Positions 15,453 through 24,974 of a DNA stretch of 64,000 nt are shown here, one piece after another. Numbering within the stretch: position 1 is the stretch's first letter; every line of letters begins with the position of its first letter. The position numbers were made by a program, and so were the translations under genes. The notes beneath the pieces were generated by a model that ran no database searches, was not told where the DNA came from, and worked only from the letters and a program-made list of their open reading frames with translations. Location of the stretch: positions 62,001 through 126,000 of the forward strand of contig DATGHL010000026.1 of assembly GCA_035308025.1 (NCBI GenBank), given 5' to 3'. The DNA comes from Candidatus Binataceae bacterium (lineage in GTDB: Bacteria > Desulfobacterota > Binatia > Binatales > Binataceae).

Positions 15453-16961
15453 TTAGCGGGCGCGGACCTCGACCAGGCGGAAGCGCTTGAGCAGACGTGG
15501 ATAGCAGGAGCTGATCTGCTGCAGCGAAGCCGACGGCAATGCGGAATCCGCAATCAGAATCGGTTCCGGTCCGCAGGCGATCGTCCATACGCGCGAAGCC
15601 GGATCGAGCTGTGCGCGCGCGCCGACGAGGCGTAGACGCTGCGGCTGATCGAGGTAGTAACGCAGGACCATCAGGGGCTCGAGCGGGACCACGGCGACCT
15701 GCCGACCCGCGGGCGTCGCAGCGACGGCGAAGCGCGCCGCCTCGCGCCATTGGACGTCCTCGGGATTGCGCCAGTGATGATGTAAATGCGCGAGCGATTG
15801 TCCGACGACCAGTATCGCGATCGCGTAACGTAAAGCTGCGCCGCGCACCGAGGCGATCCCGATCGCAGCCAGCACCAGAAAGGCGACGAGGCTCGGCAAG
15901 ACGTAACGCTCGACCATCAGCGGTGTGATCGCATACGACACGATTTCAATCAGGCCAAACGGAATCACCAACCAGCACAGAATGAACAGGACGCCCAAGC
16001 GATGCGTACTGCGCTGACGCCAAGTCGCATACAGCGCCATCAGGGTCAGCGGCCAAAAGGCCGCGTTGCCCGTCAGCACCATCAAGGCTCTGACGGGCCA
16101 CCACGGCGGCTGCGGCTCGATCGTCCCCAGGACGCCGGCATGAAGGGCGCCCAGCGCGGCACGCACGTCAACGATGCCAAGCGGGATAAACATCGCCGCC
16201 GCCAGAATCAATGCAGCCCCAGGCCGCGTCACGGAAATCCGGCCGAGCACTTTGCGAGATTGCGATGGCAGCCATAGAAGAGCTAGCCAGAGCGCTTCGG
16301 CGGCAAAAAAGCCGAGCACAATGAAATTGCAGGCGGTCGCAAGCGCCGTGAAAAAACCTGCGGCAATAACATTGGCGGCGCCGCGACGGCGAGATGATCG
16401 AATGAAAAACCAGATCTGCGCGAGCGTCGCGATCAACATCAATGGGTACATCCGGGCAGTGCGGTCAGTCGTGATCATCCGGAGATTGCAGGCGAACAGC
16501 AGGGCCGCGAAGGCCGCGGCCAACTCAGGGCTGAGGCTGCCGTCAGCGTCGTCGAGCGCGGCGAGAAGCTCGCGCACTGTGATGAAGAGCACAAGAATCG
16601 TCAGGGTGCCGAGCAGAGCGGAGAGCGTTCGCATCGCCCCGACACGATCACCCACTGCGTCGATCCAAAGATGCAGCGCAACGTCATAGATTCCGGCCTT
16701 GCCCGGATTGAGCTGCTGGCTGAGCGCGAAGCTGCCCGCGACGGTCGGCGCCGCGGCGGCGGTCCATGACGCCGCCTCGCCCCGGCTCATTTCGTCGGCG
16801 CCAAGCCGATAGAAGCGCAGGCTGCCGCCGAGAATCACGGCGACGATCAGGATCGCCAGCGTCGCGCGGCGGTCGGAGTCGGCGCGCGGAGCGGGAGACG
16901 CGGAAGTATCGGCGAGCCTCGGTAGTTGCAGGCGGCGCGCAAGCGCTTCGCGGATCGACAT
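15453..16961 (-). CDS. Membrane glycosyltransferase, PMT/ArnT-like (GT39/GT83 type)
   Basis: A 502-residue integral membrane protein with roughly 11 hydrophobic segments. The first periplasmic loop contains RFYRLGADEMSRGEAASW, matching the Asp-Glu containing loop of lipid-linked-sugar-dependent glycosyltransferases, and a conserved arginine segment DRTARMYPLML follows. It would transfer a sugar from a polyprenyl-phosphate donor to a protein or lipid on the outer face of the inner membrane. The acceptor is unknown. ATG 16961; it diverges from the MORN lipoprotein gene. Confidence 0.82.
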   Translation of the reverse strand: MSIREALARRLQLPRLADTSASPAPRADSDRRATLAILIVAVILGGSLRFYRLGADEMSRGEAASWTAAAAPTVAGSFALSQQLNPGKAGIYDVALHLWIDAVGDRVGAMRTLSALLGTLTILVLFITVRELLAALDDADGSLSPELAAAFAALLFACNLRMITTDRTARMYPLMLIATLAQIWFFIRSSRRRGAANVIAAGFFTALATACNFIVLGFFAAEALWLALLWLPSQSRKVLGRISVTRPGAALILAAAMFIPLGIVDVRAALGALHAGVLGTIEPQPPWWPVRALMVLTGNAAFWPLTLMALYATWRQRSTHRLGVLFILCWLVIPFGLIEIVSYAITPLMVERYVLPSLVAFLVLAAIGIASVRGAALRYAIAILVVGQSLAHLHHHWRNPEDVQWREAARFAVAATPAGRQVAVVPLEPLMVLRYYLDQPQRLRLVGARAQLDPASRVWTIACGPEPILIADSALPSASLQQISSCYPRLLKRFRLVEVRAR

Positions 16962-16996
16962 GGGCGTTGATGCTACTATCGCAACGATCTCATTTC

Positions 16997-17494
16997 ATGT
17001 TACCGGCACGGTTTTCCTCATGCGTTCGCGCTGCGGCTCCCTTGTGCTGCGCGGTGTGGTTGGCGTTAGCCGGCTGCCGTCACACGACACATGAAACTGC
17101 CGTCATCTGTCCGGCGGGGGCGACTCTGAAGGGCGCCGCGCCGCCCAACGGGCGCGAGCTTTGGTGCGAGAAGATCGTCGATGGCGCGCCGGTCAAGGAC
17201 GGACCGTTCATCGTCTACGCTGACGGCGGCGGAAAGCTGATCGAAGGAACCTACCGCGACGGTGTGCAGGAAGGCGAATGGACCACCTGGTACGAAAACG
17301 GCCAGCGCTCGGCGGTGGATTATTTTCATCGCGGCCTGCAGGACGGTCCACATCTGAGCTGGTACGCCAACGGGCAGAAGGCGATCGAGGGTAATTACCG
17401 CGCGGGCAAACGCGAGGGCGTCTGGACCCGTTGGGATCCGTCCGGGCTCACCAGCAGACGCGAGAGGTACGCGGCCGACAAGGTTGAGCGTTAG
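16997..17494 (+). CDS. Lipoprotein with MORN-type repeats
   Basis: A 165-residue protein with a lipoprotein signal peptide ending in LALAGC (lipobox Cys near residue 26). The mature part carries three or four MORN_2-like repeats (EGTYRDGVQEGEWTTWYENGQ, DGPHLSWYANGQKAIEG, GKREGVWTRWDPSG), often labelled YwqK-family. Such proteins are anchored in an outer or inner membrane with no known reaction. I took ATG 16997 because it gives a normal signal peptide; ATG 16970 is also possible. Confidence 0.8.
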   Translation: MLPARFSSCVRAAAPLCCAVWLALAGCRHTTHETAVICPAGATLKGAAPPNGRELWCEKIVDGAPVKDGPFIVYADGGGKLIEGTYRDGVQEGEWTTWYENGQRSAVDYFHRGLQDGPHLSWYANGQKAIEGNYRAGKREGVWTRWDPSGLTSRRERYAADKVER

Positions 17495-17526
17495 TGGTCG
17501 GGCGGAGCGGGTTCGGCTGGATCCGG

Positions 17527-19053
17527 CTAGTGCGGATTGACGGCGGATAGCGTGAGACCTTCGACCGCGATCGCGGGCATGAAATAGGCTTCGGGCGCGC
17601 CCCAAACGATCGCCGCTTCGGACTTTTTTCCAACCGCCAGCGGCTTCGAGAAGATCTGCTCGATATTCGCATTGATGCGCAGGCAGTTGGGCGCCAGCGG
17701 CGCCGCGAGCTTGCCGTCGCGGATGACCCAGGAATCGCCGCTGATCGTGCAAGTGAAATCGCCGGCGCGCTGCCCGTTGATCGGATAGGTGTACCAGACG
17801 CGGCCGACGTAGATGCCGTCGCGGACGGAGGCGATCAGTTCCTTTTCATCGACGCCGCCGCGCGTGCGCATGATCACGTTGGTGCCGGCGGCGCCCGGAT
17901 GGGCGTCGAAACGGCGCGCGCCGCCTTCGCCCAGGCGATAGGCGCTCACGGGCGGAAAGTCGAGATTATCGATGGCAGCCGCGGTACCGAGTTTTTCGGC
18001 GCGATGCTCGTCGGAGAGCAGTCGGTGACGATCGTAATAGTTCGAGAGCAGCCCGATCAGTTTGCCTTCGCGGATGATCTCGGTGGGAGACGCGGGCAGA
18101 CCCTCGCAGGTGATGCGGCGGCGGACGGGTCCGATTTTCGCCTGCGGATCATCGATCAGGTTGAGGCGGGCGTCCATCACCTGAGCGCCGAAGCGGCCGT
18201 GAAAGGCTGAATTCGCCGCGTGGAAAGCGCCGGTGGTAACAGAGCCCATCACGACATAATTGACGATTTCGGCCAGCGGCTGCGGCCCCAGCACGACACG
18301 ATAACTGCCGCCCGCAAGCCGTTCGCCGTGACGCAGGTCGAGCGCGCGCAGCACGGCGTCGCGTCCCAGGTGCGCGCTTACAAGTTCCATCGCGGCTAAC
18401 GTCGTCCCGATCGCGGTGGCGGTGCCTTTGGCTTCGAGCGATTCGATCAGGGCCGTAATCGAAGAGAGGAAAAAGGCGTTCTCGTCGGCCCGCACGTCGG
18501 CAAAGGCCGAGCTGGCGAGCGCTACGCGATCGCGAATCAACGATAGGTCGCCGCCGATAATCAGTCCAGGATGGGCGAGCTTCAAGGGCGCGCGTTGATC
18601 AAAAGTCGCGAGCGCGCCGGCGAGGATGCTCCAGGCAGCGTGTGCGATTTGGCCATCTCCGGTCGTGATCAGATCGCTTGCGACGCCGGCGGCGCCGGTG
18701 GAAAAGCTGCGCGGCTCGGCGGGCAGGCCCGGGAAATGCGGATCGACCAGCAACGAATTACGCGCCTTGGCCAGCGCGTCACGCACCGATGCCGGACTGA
18801 AATCTCCGGCGATGGCGGCGAAGCCGGCTTCGTGCGCGTCCCGCCGCATAACGATTCGTATGGCGAAGCCGCCCGCGTTCAGCGATTTCAACTCCTCGAC
18901 CCCGCGCGAAGGTATATCGGAGGTGTAATTGAGGCGGGCGACACGATGCTCGGCGCTGGAACAATAGACCTCGTGTGCGGCGATCTCCTTGTCGCGCGCG
19001 ATTAGTGCAGAAGCCGTGTGTGCGAACTGCTTCAGCTCGTTGAGGCTGTGCAT
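17527..19053 (-). CDS. tldE: TldD/PmbA-family protein, inactive-type subunit (TldE-like)
   Basis: A 508-residue member of the TldD/PmbA family. It has the family fold and the C-terminal pattern (TNVIMRTRGGVDEKEL, GDFTCTISGDSWVIRDGK) but no HExxxH zinc motif, so it is the TldE-like, non-catalytic partner of the TldD encoded just upstream. The heterodimer degrades unfolded peptides and matures some ribosomal peptides in other bacteria. The gap to the TldD gene is 24 bases, so they form one operon. Confidence 0.87.
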   Translation of the reverse strand: MHSLNELKQFAHTASALIARDKEIAAHEVYCSSAEHRVARLNYTSDIPSRGVEELKSLNAGGFAIRIVMRRDAHEAGFAAIAGDFSPASVRDALAKARNSLLVDPHFPGLPAEPRSFSTGAAGVASDLITTGDGQIAHAAWSILAGALATFDQRAPLKLAHPGLIIGGDLSLIRDRVALASSAFADVRADENAFFLSSITALIESLEAKGTATAIGTTLAAMELVSAHLGRDAVLRALDLRHGERLAGGSYRVVLGPQPLAEIVNYVVMGSVTTGAFHAANSAFHGRFGAQVMDARLNLIDDPQAKIGPVRRRITCEGLPASPTEIIREGKLIGLLSNYYDRHRLLSDEHRAEKLGTAAAIDNLDFPPVSAYRLGEGGARRFDAHPGAAGTNVIMRTRGGVDEKELIASVRDGIYVGRVWYTYPINGQRAGDFTCTISGDSWVIRDGKLAAPLAPNCLRINANIEQIFSKPLAVGKKSEAAIVWGAPEAYFMPAIAVEGLTLSAVNPH

Positions 19054-19077
19054 TTTCAGTGACTGGGCGCGCGGGCG

Positions 19078-20586
19078 TCAGCCGCCGCCGAGTCGCGCGC
19101 GCGAACGCAGCGTCGGGCCGCCGTTGGACATGCGCTTGACCTGCATCGGCTGACCCTTGCCGCAATTCGGGATGGCGAAGAGGCGGAGGTCGTTGCCGAC
19201 CCCGTCGATATTCATGAAGTAGCGCTTCGAATCGCTCATCAGGCTGCCCGCGCGATAGAGCCGGCCCAGGCGGCCATGCTCGATCGCGTACACGCGGCGG
19301 GCGGAGATGCGGAAATTCTCGCGCGATTCCGCGATCGAGGGAATCTGGTTGCCGCAGACGTAATAGCCGCGCTCGACGTCGGCGATCATCGCCGCGGGAT
19401 CGCTCGCGCCGGGCATAAAGAAAGTGTTTGACATCCGGATGAGTGGCATATGCCAGGCTTCGCTCGCGCGCGACGAACCGTTGGGTTCGACGCCGAGCGC
19501 CGCGGCGGTGGCGCGCGAATTCAGAAAGCCGCGGAAGACTCCGGCCTCGACGTGCAGCTTGCGGCGCGCGCGAGTGCCCTCGTGGTCGTAACGATAGTGA
19601 CCGAACCCGGCAAGAGTCGGATCGGAACAGGCCCATAGCAGCGGTGAACCGATCGGACGCCCGATTTCGTTCGCCGCGAGCGAGCGCAGCAGCCAACTGC
19701 GGCCGGCGTAGGCGGCTTCCATCTTGAGCGCGCGGTCGGCCTCGCAGGGATGGCCGATGATCTCGTGAGCGACCAGGGCGTTGAAGTGCGGATCAGTGAC
19801 GACGACCACTTCATCGTCGGGCGGCTTGAGCGCGGGTGCGGCGGCAAGCTCACGGGTTTCCTTGCCCAACTCCAGCGCGAAGGTGTGCAAATCCGGATGG
19901 GGCGATAACTCGTCGCGCGAGCCATCGGCGAGGGTCTCGAAGCCGCGCTGATCGCCGATCACATCCCAAGTCTCCTGATGGCCGTCCGCAGTCTGCGCCA
20001 CAATGTAACAATCACCCTGCGAGAAGGCGAAGGCCTGCGAGATGATCGACCCGGCAGAGTTGACGAAAAGCTCGTGGCGGAGTTCAGCGAGCGCCGAAAC
20101 TGCATTGAAGGCGATCTCGTTGCCGAGACCACAGACTGCGGCGGAAGCCTCGCGGCAGGCGCGATCCAGTTCGCCGTGGTCGAGGCCGCGCGGATCGCAC
20201 ACATAGGTCGCGGCGGCGTTGTCGCACTTGGTGGAGGGCTCGACGAGATCTAGCGCCATCAGGTTCGCGGCCTTAGCGCCGAGAAGTTTCAGCGTCGCGC
20301 TTTTTTCACGCAGGTCGGCACGCGCGCGCTCCAGGGCTTCGTTGAGGGCGCTGTTCAAGGCCGCAGCCAGCTTGGTTTTGCTCAGCGCGAGACGCCCGAT
20401 CTCCACACCGGTAAAGCCGCGGCCGACGACGCTGTCGCGGCCGGCGCAATGCACGCGCACACCGAAGGCGGCGGCTTCGCTCGCCGAACTGTCGCGCGCA
20501 TCGCCGTCGCTGGCGGTAGCGGTGCGGGCGAACATTGCCTCGAAACGCATCTCGGCGTAGGTCGCGCCGCGATGGGTCGCGACCAA
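19078..20586 (-). CDS. tldD: TldD-family zinc metalloprotease subunit
   Basis: This 502-residue protein carries the catalytic H274-E-I-I-G-H279 motif in FNALVAHEIIGHPCEAD, and a conserved C-terminal NCGKGQP. It pairs with TldE (see the following gene) as a tunnel-like protease with one zinc site. The only standard start is TTG 20586, but the frame is open up to 20682 and the upstream residues (PPDIFAAIEFLK..LRRL) look like the normal first helix. A CTG at 20658, overlapping the CoA-transferase stop, is a possible real start. The 5' end should be regarded as uncertain. Confidence 0.87.
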   Translation of the reverse strand: MVATHRGATYAEMRFEAMFARTATASDGDARDSSASEAAAFGVRVHCAGRDSVVGRGFTGVEIGRLALSKTKLAAALNSALNEALERARADLREKSATLKLLGAKAANLMALDLVEPSTKCDNAAATYVCDPRGLDHGELDRACREASAAVCGLGNEIAFNAVSALAELRHELFVNSAGSIISQAFAFSQGDCYIVAQTADGHQETWDVIGDQRGFETLADGSRDELSPHPDLHTFALELGKETRELAAAPALKPPDDEVVVVTDPHFNALVAHEIIGHPCEADRALKMEAAYAGRSWLLRSLAANEIGRPIGSPLLWACSDPTLAGFGHYRYDHEGTRARRKLHVEAGVFRGFLNSRATAAALGVEPNGSSRASEAWHMPLIRMSNTFFMPGASDPAAMIADVERGYYVCGNQIPSIAESRENFRISARRVYAIEHGRLGRLYRAGSLMSDSKRYFMNIDGVGNDLRLFAIPNCGKGQPMQVKRMSNGGPTLRSRARLGGG

Positions 20587-20654
20587 ACGGCGCAGAGCGG
20601 AAGGCGCGGCCCCCTTGAGGAACTCGATTGCGGCGAAGATATCCGGCGGCGGGC

Positions 20655-21854
20655 TCAGATGACGCCCTGCTGACTCAACTGATCAAGGTCCGCGGCGGTC
20701 ATGCCGAGCATCTGTCCATAAATTTCGGAGTTGTGCTGACCCAGCAACGGAGCGCTTTTGACCTCGACCGGGGAATCCTCAAGCCGCACCGGACATCCGG
20801 GCATCGTGAATTTGCCGCGCACCGGATGGTCGATCGTAACGACCATCCCGCGTTCCCGCATGTGCGGATCGTTGAGCAGCTCGACGGTATCGAACACCGC
20901 GCCGCACGGGACACCCGCTTCGCCCATCATCCGCATCACGTCATGCTTGGTGTGCTGACTGGTCCAGCCTTCGAGGATGGCGGTAAGCTCGTCGAAGTGC
21001 TGGATGCGTTCCTTGCGATCGCTGAAGCGCGGGTCAGTAAGCACATCGGGGCGGCCGATCGTGTTCCACATCGCGTTCCACATCTCGGGCGAAGTGGCGA
21101 GCATATAGACGTAGTCGTTGGGACCGCCGGGCGCGCATTTGAAGGTATCGCCGATGATGCCGGCGCCCACGCGGCTGCCGTTGCGGACGACCGGCTCGTG
21201 GGTCAGATGGGTGGCCATCATGGGGACGCGGACGAAATTGAAGACCGCTTCCTGCATCGCGAGTTCGACCTTTTGCCCCTTGCCGGTGGCTTGGCGCTGT
21301 ATATACGCGGCAAGGATGCCGATCGCGGCGTGCATCCCGGTGCCGGTGTCACCGATCGTGGGACCGGGCCGCAGTGGCGGCGAATCGGGATAACCGGTCA
21401 GTGAAAATGCACCACCGGTCGCCTGCGCGATCATGTCGAAGCTCTTGTACTTGCTGTAGGGACCGAAGGTGCCGAAGCCCTTGATCGTCAGGTAGATCAG
21501 GCGCGGATTGATCTCGCGCAAGCGATCGTAGCCGAGGCCGAAGCTTTCTAGGGTGCCCAGCGAGTAGTTCTCGCTCAAAATATCGACTTGCTTGACCAGC
21601 GCGATCAGCATATCGCGACCGCGTTCGGATTTGAGATTGAGCGTGATGCTGCGCTTGTTCGCATTGAGCAGCATGAAGTAATGGGAATCGACGCCGGGCT
21701 TCTCGGTCAGCATCCAGCGGCCCTGCTCGCCCATCTTGGGCGGTTCGACCTTGATCACCTCCGCTCCCAGCCACGCCAGCATCTCGGTGCACGAGGGCCC
21801 GGCCTCGAATTGCGTCAGATCAAGAACCTTCACTCCCGCAAGTGCTTTTTCCAT
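20655..21854 (-). CDS. Class III CoA-transferase (CaiB/BaiF, formyl-CoA:oxalate type)
   Basis: A 399-residue CaiB/BaiF family protein that would move CoA between carboxylic acids by aspartyl-CoA anhydride chemistry. It opens with LAGVKVLDLTQFEAGPSC and carries the glycine-loop GFGTFGPYSKYKSFD; the catalytic Asp is expected in IGDTGTGMHAAIG near residue 170. The start is ATG 21854 with GGAGGAG 5 bases upstream. It precedes tldD with an overlap or very short gap. It is the first of five such enzymes in the window. Substrate unknown. Confidence 0.9.
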   Translation of the reverse strand: MEKALAGVKVLDLTQFEAGPSCTEMLAWLGAEVIKVEPPKMGEQGRWMLTEKPGVDSHYFMLLNANKRSITLNLKSERGRDMLIALVKQVDILSENYSLGTLESFGLGYDRLREINPRLIYLTIKGFGTFGPYSKYKSFDMIAQATGGAFSLTGYPDSPPLRPGPTIGDTGTGMHAAIGILAAYIQRQATGKGQKVELAMQEAVFNFVRVPMMATHLTHEPVVRNGSRVGAGIIGDTFKCAPGGPNDYVYMLATSPEMWNAMWNTIGRPDVLTDPRFSDRKERIQHFDELTAILEGWTSQHTKHDVMRMMGEAGVPCGAVFDTVELLNDPHMRERGMVVTIDHPVRGKFTMPGCPVRLEDSPVEVKSAPLLGQHNSEIYGQMLGMTAADLDQLSQQGVI

Positions 21855-21945
21855 TTCCGCTCCTCCAGGCTGAACAAATATCCGTCGGCGCCGCTTCGAT
21901 CTTGTACCGCCATCCATGAGTAACGGCAAGGCGACCGACTGCGGT

Positions 21946-22755
21946 CTAGGTCGAGGTTTTGGGATCGATGCTGACGATGGGCGGTGGCGGTACGGCTGCG
22001 GGCGTCGAGCCGGCGGCGAATCTGCGGAAAGGCTCGAACAAATCGATCGGCAGCGGAAAAATGGTCGTCGAGTTATGCTCGGTCGCGATCTCGGCGAGCG
22101 TCTGCAGATAGCGCAACTGCAGAGTGATCGGATTATGGCTCATGATCTCGGCTGCCTCCGCCAGGCGTTGCGCAGCCTGATATTCGCCCTCGGCGGCGAT
22201 CACTTTGGCCCGGCGCTCGCGCTCGGCTTCGGCCTGCGCCGCGATCGCGCGCTGCATGTCCTGCGGCAAATCGATGTTCTTGAGTTCGACCAGCATCACC
22301 TTGATGCCCCAGGGTTCGGTGTTCAGATCGATAACTGATTGAATCTGGGCATTCAGCCGGTCACGCTGACTCAACAGATCATCGAGATCCGTCTGGCCGC
22401 CGACCGAGCGCAGCGTGGTCTGCGCGAGTTGCAGGGTCGCATACAGATAATCCCGCACCTCGGTCACGGCCTTTGACGGATCGATCACGCGAAAGTAGAG
22501 CACCGCGCTGACTTTGACCGTGACGTTGTCTTTGGTGATCACATCCTGGGAGGGGATTTCCAGCGTGACGGTGCGCAAATCGATGCGCACCGTGCGTTCG
22601 AGGATCGGCACGATAAAGACGACGCCCGGTCCGCGATAGGCGCTTAACCGCCCGAGACGAAAGATCACGGCGCGTTCGTATTCATTGAGAATTTTGAGTC
22701 CGCTTAAGACCACGATGATAGCGATGAAGGCAACTACGCCTGCGCCGATTGGCAT
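21946..22755 (-). CDS. SPFH/stomatin-like membrane protein
   Basis: A 269-residue protein with one N-terminal membrane helix ([16 protein letters not shown]) followed by an SPFH (band 7) domain: [38 protein letters not shown]. The second half is a helical coiled-coil ([19 protein letters not shown]). Stomatin homologues form ring-shaped membrane scaffolds and are clipped by their partner NfeD protease, encoded immediately upstream with a 14-base gap. The last 30 residues are Pro/Thr-rich. Confidence 0.92.
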   Translation of the reverse strand: MPIGAGVVAFIAIIVVLSGLKILNEYERAVIFRLGRLSAYRGPGVVFIVPILERTVRIDLRTVTLEIPSQDVITKDNVTVKVSAVLYFRVIDPSKAVTEVRDYLYATLQLAQTTLRSVGGQTDLDDLLSQRDRLNAQIQSVIDLNTEPWGIKVMLVELKNIDLPQDMQRAIAAQAEAERERRAKVIAAEGEYQAAQRLAEAAEIMSHNPITLQLRYLQTLAEIATEHNSTTIFPLPIDLFEPFRRFAAGSTPAAVPPPPIVSIDPKTST

Positions 22756-22769
22756 TTTAGCTTTCTCCC

Positions 22770-24083
22770 TTAGCGCTCTGCGCTGACCACGAGTTCGAGG
22801 CCGTGCACGGCCGTTACACGCGCGCGGGCGCCTGCTGCAATCGACACATCCGAGACCGCGCGCCAGAGTTCGCCATGCACGAACATGCGCCCGGGCGCTC
22901 CCGGTGCGATCGCTTCGCGAACCACGCCGATCTCGCCGATCAAGCCCTCGCGACCAGTCTGCGCGCGTCCGCGCCGCTGAGCTATCGCGATGTAGCCGAC
23001 GCCCAGGATGACCGCGCTCATCGCCACCGCCGCCCCCCAGATAATCCCGCCGTTGATTCCGAGATTAGTCTCCGAGCGATCGACCAGCAGGAATGATCCA
23101 ATTACGAACGCGGCCACGCCGCCCATCCCAAGAACGCCGTAGCTGGTCAGGAAGACCTCGGAGATCAGCAGTGCGACGCCGAGAATCATAAGGAGCAACC
23201 CCGCCGCATTGATCGGGATTACGTCGAAAGAAGCGAGCGCCAACAACAGGCAAATCGCGCCGAGCACGCCCGGTAGAAAAACCCCCGGATGAGCGAACTC
23301 GAAGTACAGGCCGAGCAAGCCGGCGATCATCAGGATGTACATCAGATTCGGATCGGCGAGGTGGCTCAGGAGCCGATCGCCGAGGCCCATCTCGCGGCGG
23401 CGCACGAGCGCGTCGGCGAGTTCGAGCTTGACGGTTTGGCCGCCGGCAAGCTTGACCTGCCGCCCCGAAGCTTGCTGCAGCAGGCTGTCCAAATCCGGCG
23501 CGACGATATCAATCACGTGCAGCTTGAGCGCTTCGTTCTCGCCAATCGCGACGCTCTTGCGGACGGCGTCCTCGGCCCAGGATTCGTTGCGACCGCGCTC
23601 GCGCGCGATCGTTTTGGCGAACGACGCGGTGAAGTTCTCGAGCTTCTGGCCCATCGCGCCCGGCACGTCGTCTCCACCCATCTCGACCGGATGGGCCGCG
23701 CCGATCGTCGTCCCGGGCGCCATTGCGGCCAGGTTCGCCGCCTCCGTGATGAAGGTGCCGGCGGAGGCGGCGCTGGCGCCGGCTGGAACGACATAGACGA
23801 TCACGGGGACAGGAGAATTGAGTAGGCTCTTCACGACGGTCCGCGCCGAAGTCAGCAGTCCGCCCGGCGTATCGAGCTCGATAACCAATGCGGCGGCGTG
23901 GTCAGCAGACGCGCGATTGATCGAGTCGTTGATAAAGTCGGCAGAGGCTGGGTTGATGGCGCCGTCTACTACGATCAGATCAACCACGACCGGCGAGGCG
24001 GCCTGCGCAGCACCGCTGACAAAGATGATTGTAAGGAACCCCAGGACCAGGGCGAGCGCTCGCACATGAAGTAATCGCTTCAC
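22770..24083 (-). CDS. nfeD: NfeD long-form membrane serine protease
   Basis: A 437-residue protein with a signal peptide ([20 protein letters not shown]), a ClpP-like 1510-N protease domain, four to five membrane helices and a C-terminal NfeD OB-fold domain ([24 protein letters not shown]). The catalytic Ser lies in [11 protein letters not shown] near residue 107, with a Lys about 40 residues on as dyad partner. The family cleaves hydrophobic segments of stomatin. The start is GTG 24083. It is followed by the stomatin gene in one operon. Confidence 0.93.
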   Translation of the reverse strand: MKRLLHVRALALVLGFLTIIFVSGAAQAASPVVVDLIVVDGAINPASADFINDSINRASADHAAALVIELDTPGGLLTSARTVVKSLLNSPVPVIVYVVPAGASAASAGTFITEAANLAAMAPGTTIGAAHPVEMGGDDVPGAMGQKLENFTASFAKTIARERGRNESWAEDAVRKSVAIGENEALKLHVIDIVAPDLDSLLQQASGRQVKLAGGQTVKLELADALVRRREMGLGDRLLSHLADPNLMYILMIAGLLGLYFEFAHPGVFLPGVLGAICLLLALASFDVIPINAAGLLLMILGVALLISEVFLTSYGVLGMGGVAAFVIGSFLLVDRSETNLGINGGIIWGAAVAMSAVILGVGYIAIAQRRGRAQTGREGLIGEIGVVREAIAPGAPGRMFVHGELWRAVSDVSIAAGARARVTAVHGLELVVSAER

Positions 24084-24125
24084 GTCGATGTCAGGTCGCG
24101 CTTCATTTTCGCATCGCGCCCCGCA

Positions 24126-24935
24126 TCAGGATCGCGCACCGCGCCCTGGAAGCGCAAGTTCGAGGGCTTTCATAACCTCTTGAATGTCCCCCCACACGAG
24201 TCGTTTGTCGGCGGGGTTGCGGAGCAGATAGGACGGATGAAACGTCGGCATCATGCGCACGCCGCGCACGCTCTGCCAGACGCCGCGCAGCTTGCTAATC
24301 GGTGTCTTGATCTTGAGCAGCGAGTGCACGGCGAAGGCGCCGAGACCGACGATGACGCGAGGCCGGACCAGATCGATTTGGCGGAACAGAAAAGGCTCGC
24401 AGGCCGCGACTTCGTCGGGCTCGGGATTGCGATTCTCCGGCGGCCGGCACTTGATCACATTGCAGATGTATACCTGCGCGCGCGTCAGGCCCATGCCGCG
24501 CTCGATGATATCGGTGAGCAGTTGGCCGGCGCGGCCGACGAAGGGCTCGCCCTGCGCGTCTTCGTCAGCACCCGGCGCCTCGCCGACGAACATCAGCTCG
24601 GCCTTGGGATCGCCGACGCCAAAGACCAGATTGGTGCGCAAGGGCGCCAGCTTGCAGCGCCGGCAATCGCCGATAAACTCGCGCAATTCGCCGAGGTCGG
24701 CGGCACGCGCGAGTCCCGGATAGAGCTCGGCCGCAGCGGGCACTGTCTCAAACATGACTGGCGGCGATGGCGGTGCTTCGGCGCGGCGCGGCTTCAGCGG
24801 CATCGGGAGAGGAGCGGCCGGGACGAATCGACCTGCGGGCACGCCTTCCAGCCCTTCTTCGCGCAATTGCTCGAGGTAGTCACGGAGCGAAGCGAGGATC
24901 GTCGCGCGATCAGACGGGCACCCAGAGCTGTTCAT
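24126..24935 (-). CDS. Uracil-DNA glycosylase, family 4 (Fe-S type)
   Basis: A 269-residue DNA repair enzyme that removes uracil from DNA. Motif 1 is [20 protein letters not shown] near residue 119 and motif 2 is HPSYLLR. Four cysteines hold a [4Fe-4S] cluster: C91-R-R-C94, C in IKCRPPENR and C in AACEPF. The N-terminal ~60 residues are a Pro-rich extension often seen in this family. ATG 24933-24935. Possible co-transcription with coaBC upstream (39-base gap). Confidence 0.93.
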   Translation of the reverse strand: MNSSGCPSDRATILASLRDYLEQLREEGLEGVPAGRFVPAAPLPMPLKPRRAEAPPSPPVMFETVPAAAELYPGLARAADLGELREFIGDCRRCKLAPLRTNLVFGVGDPKAELMFVGEAPGADEDAQGEPFVGRAGQLLTDIIERGMGLTRAQVYICNVIKCRPPENRNPEPDEVAACEPFLFRQIDLVRPRVIVGLGAFAVHSLLKIKTPISKLRGVWQSVRGVRMMPTFHPSYLLRNPADKRLVWGDIQEVMKALELALPGRGARS

Positions 24936-24974
24936 TACCTGTGTTTCGCGCTCACCGATAGTAGTTGCGAAGAA

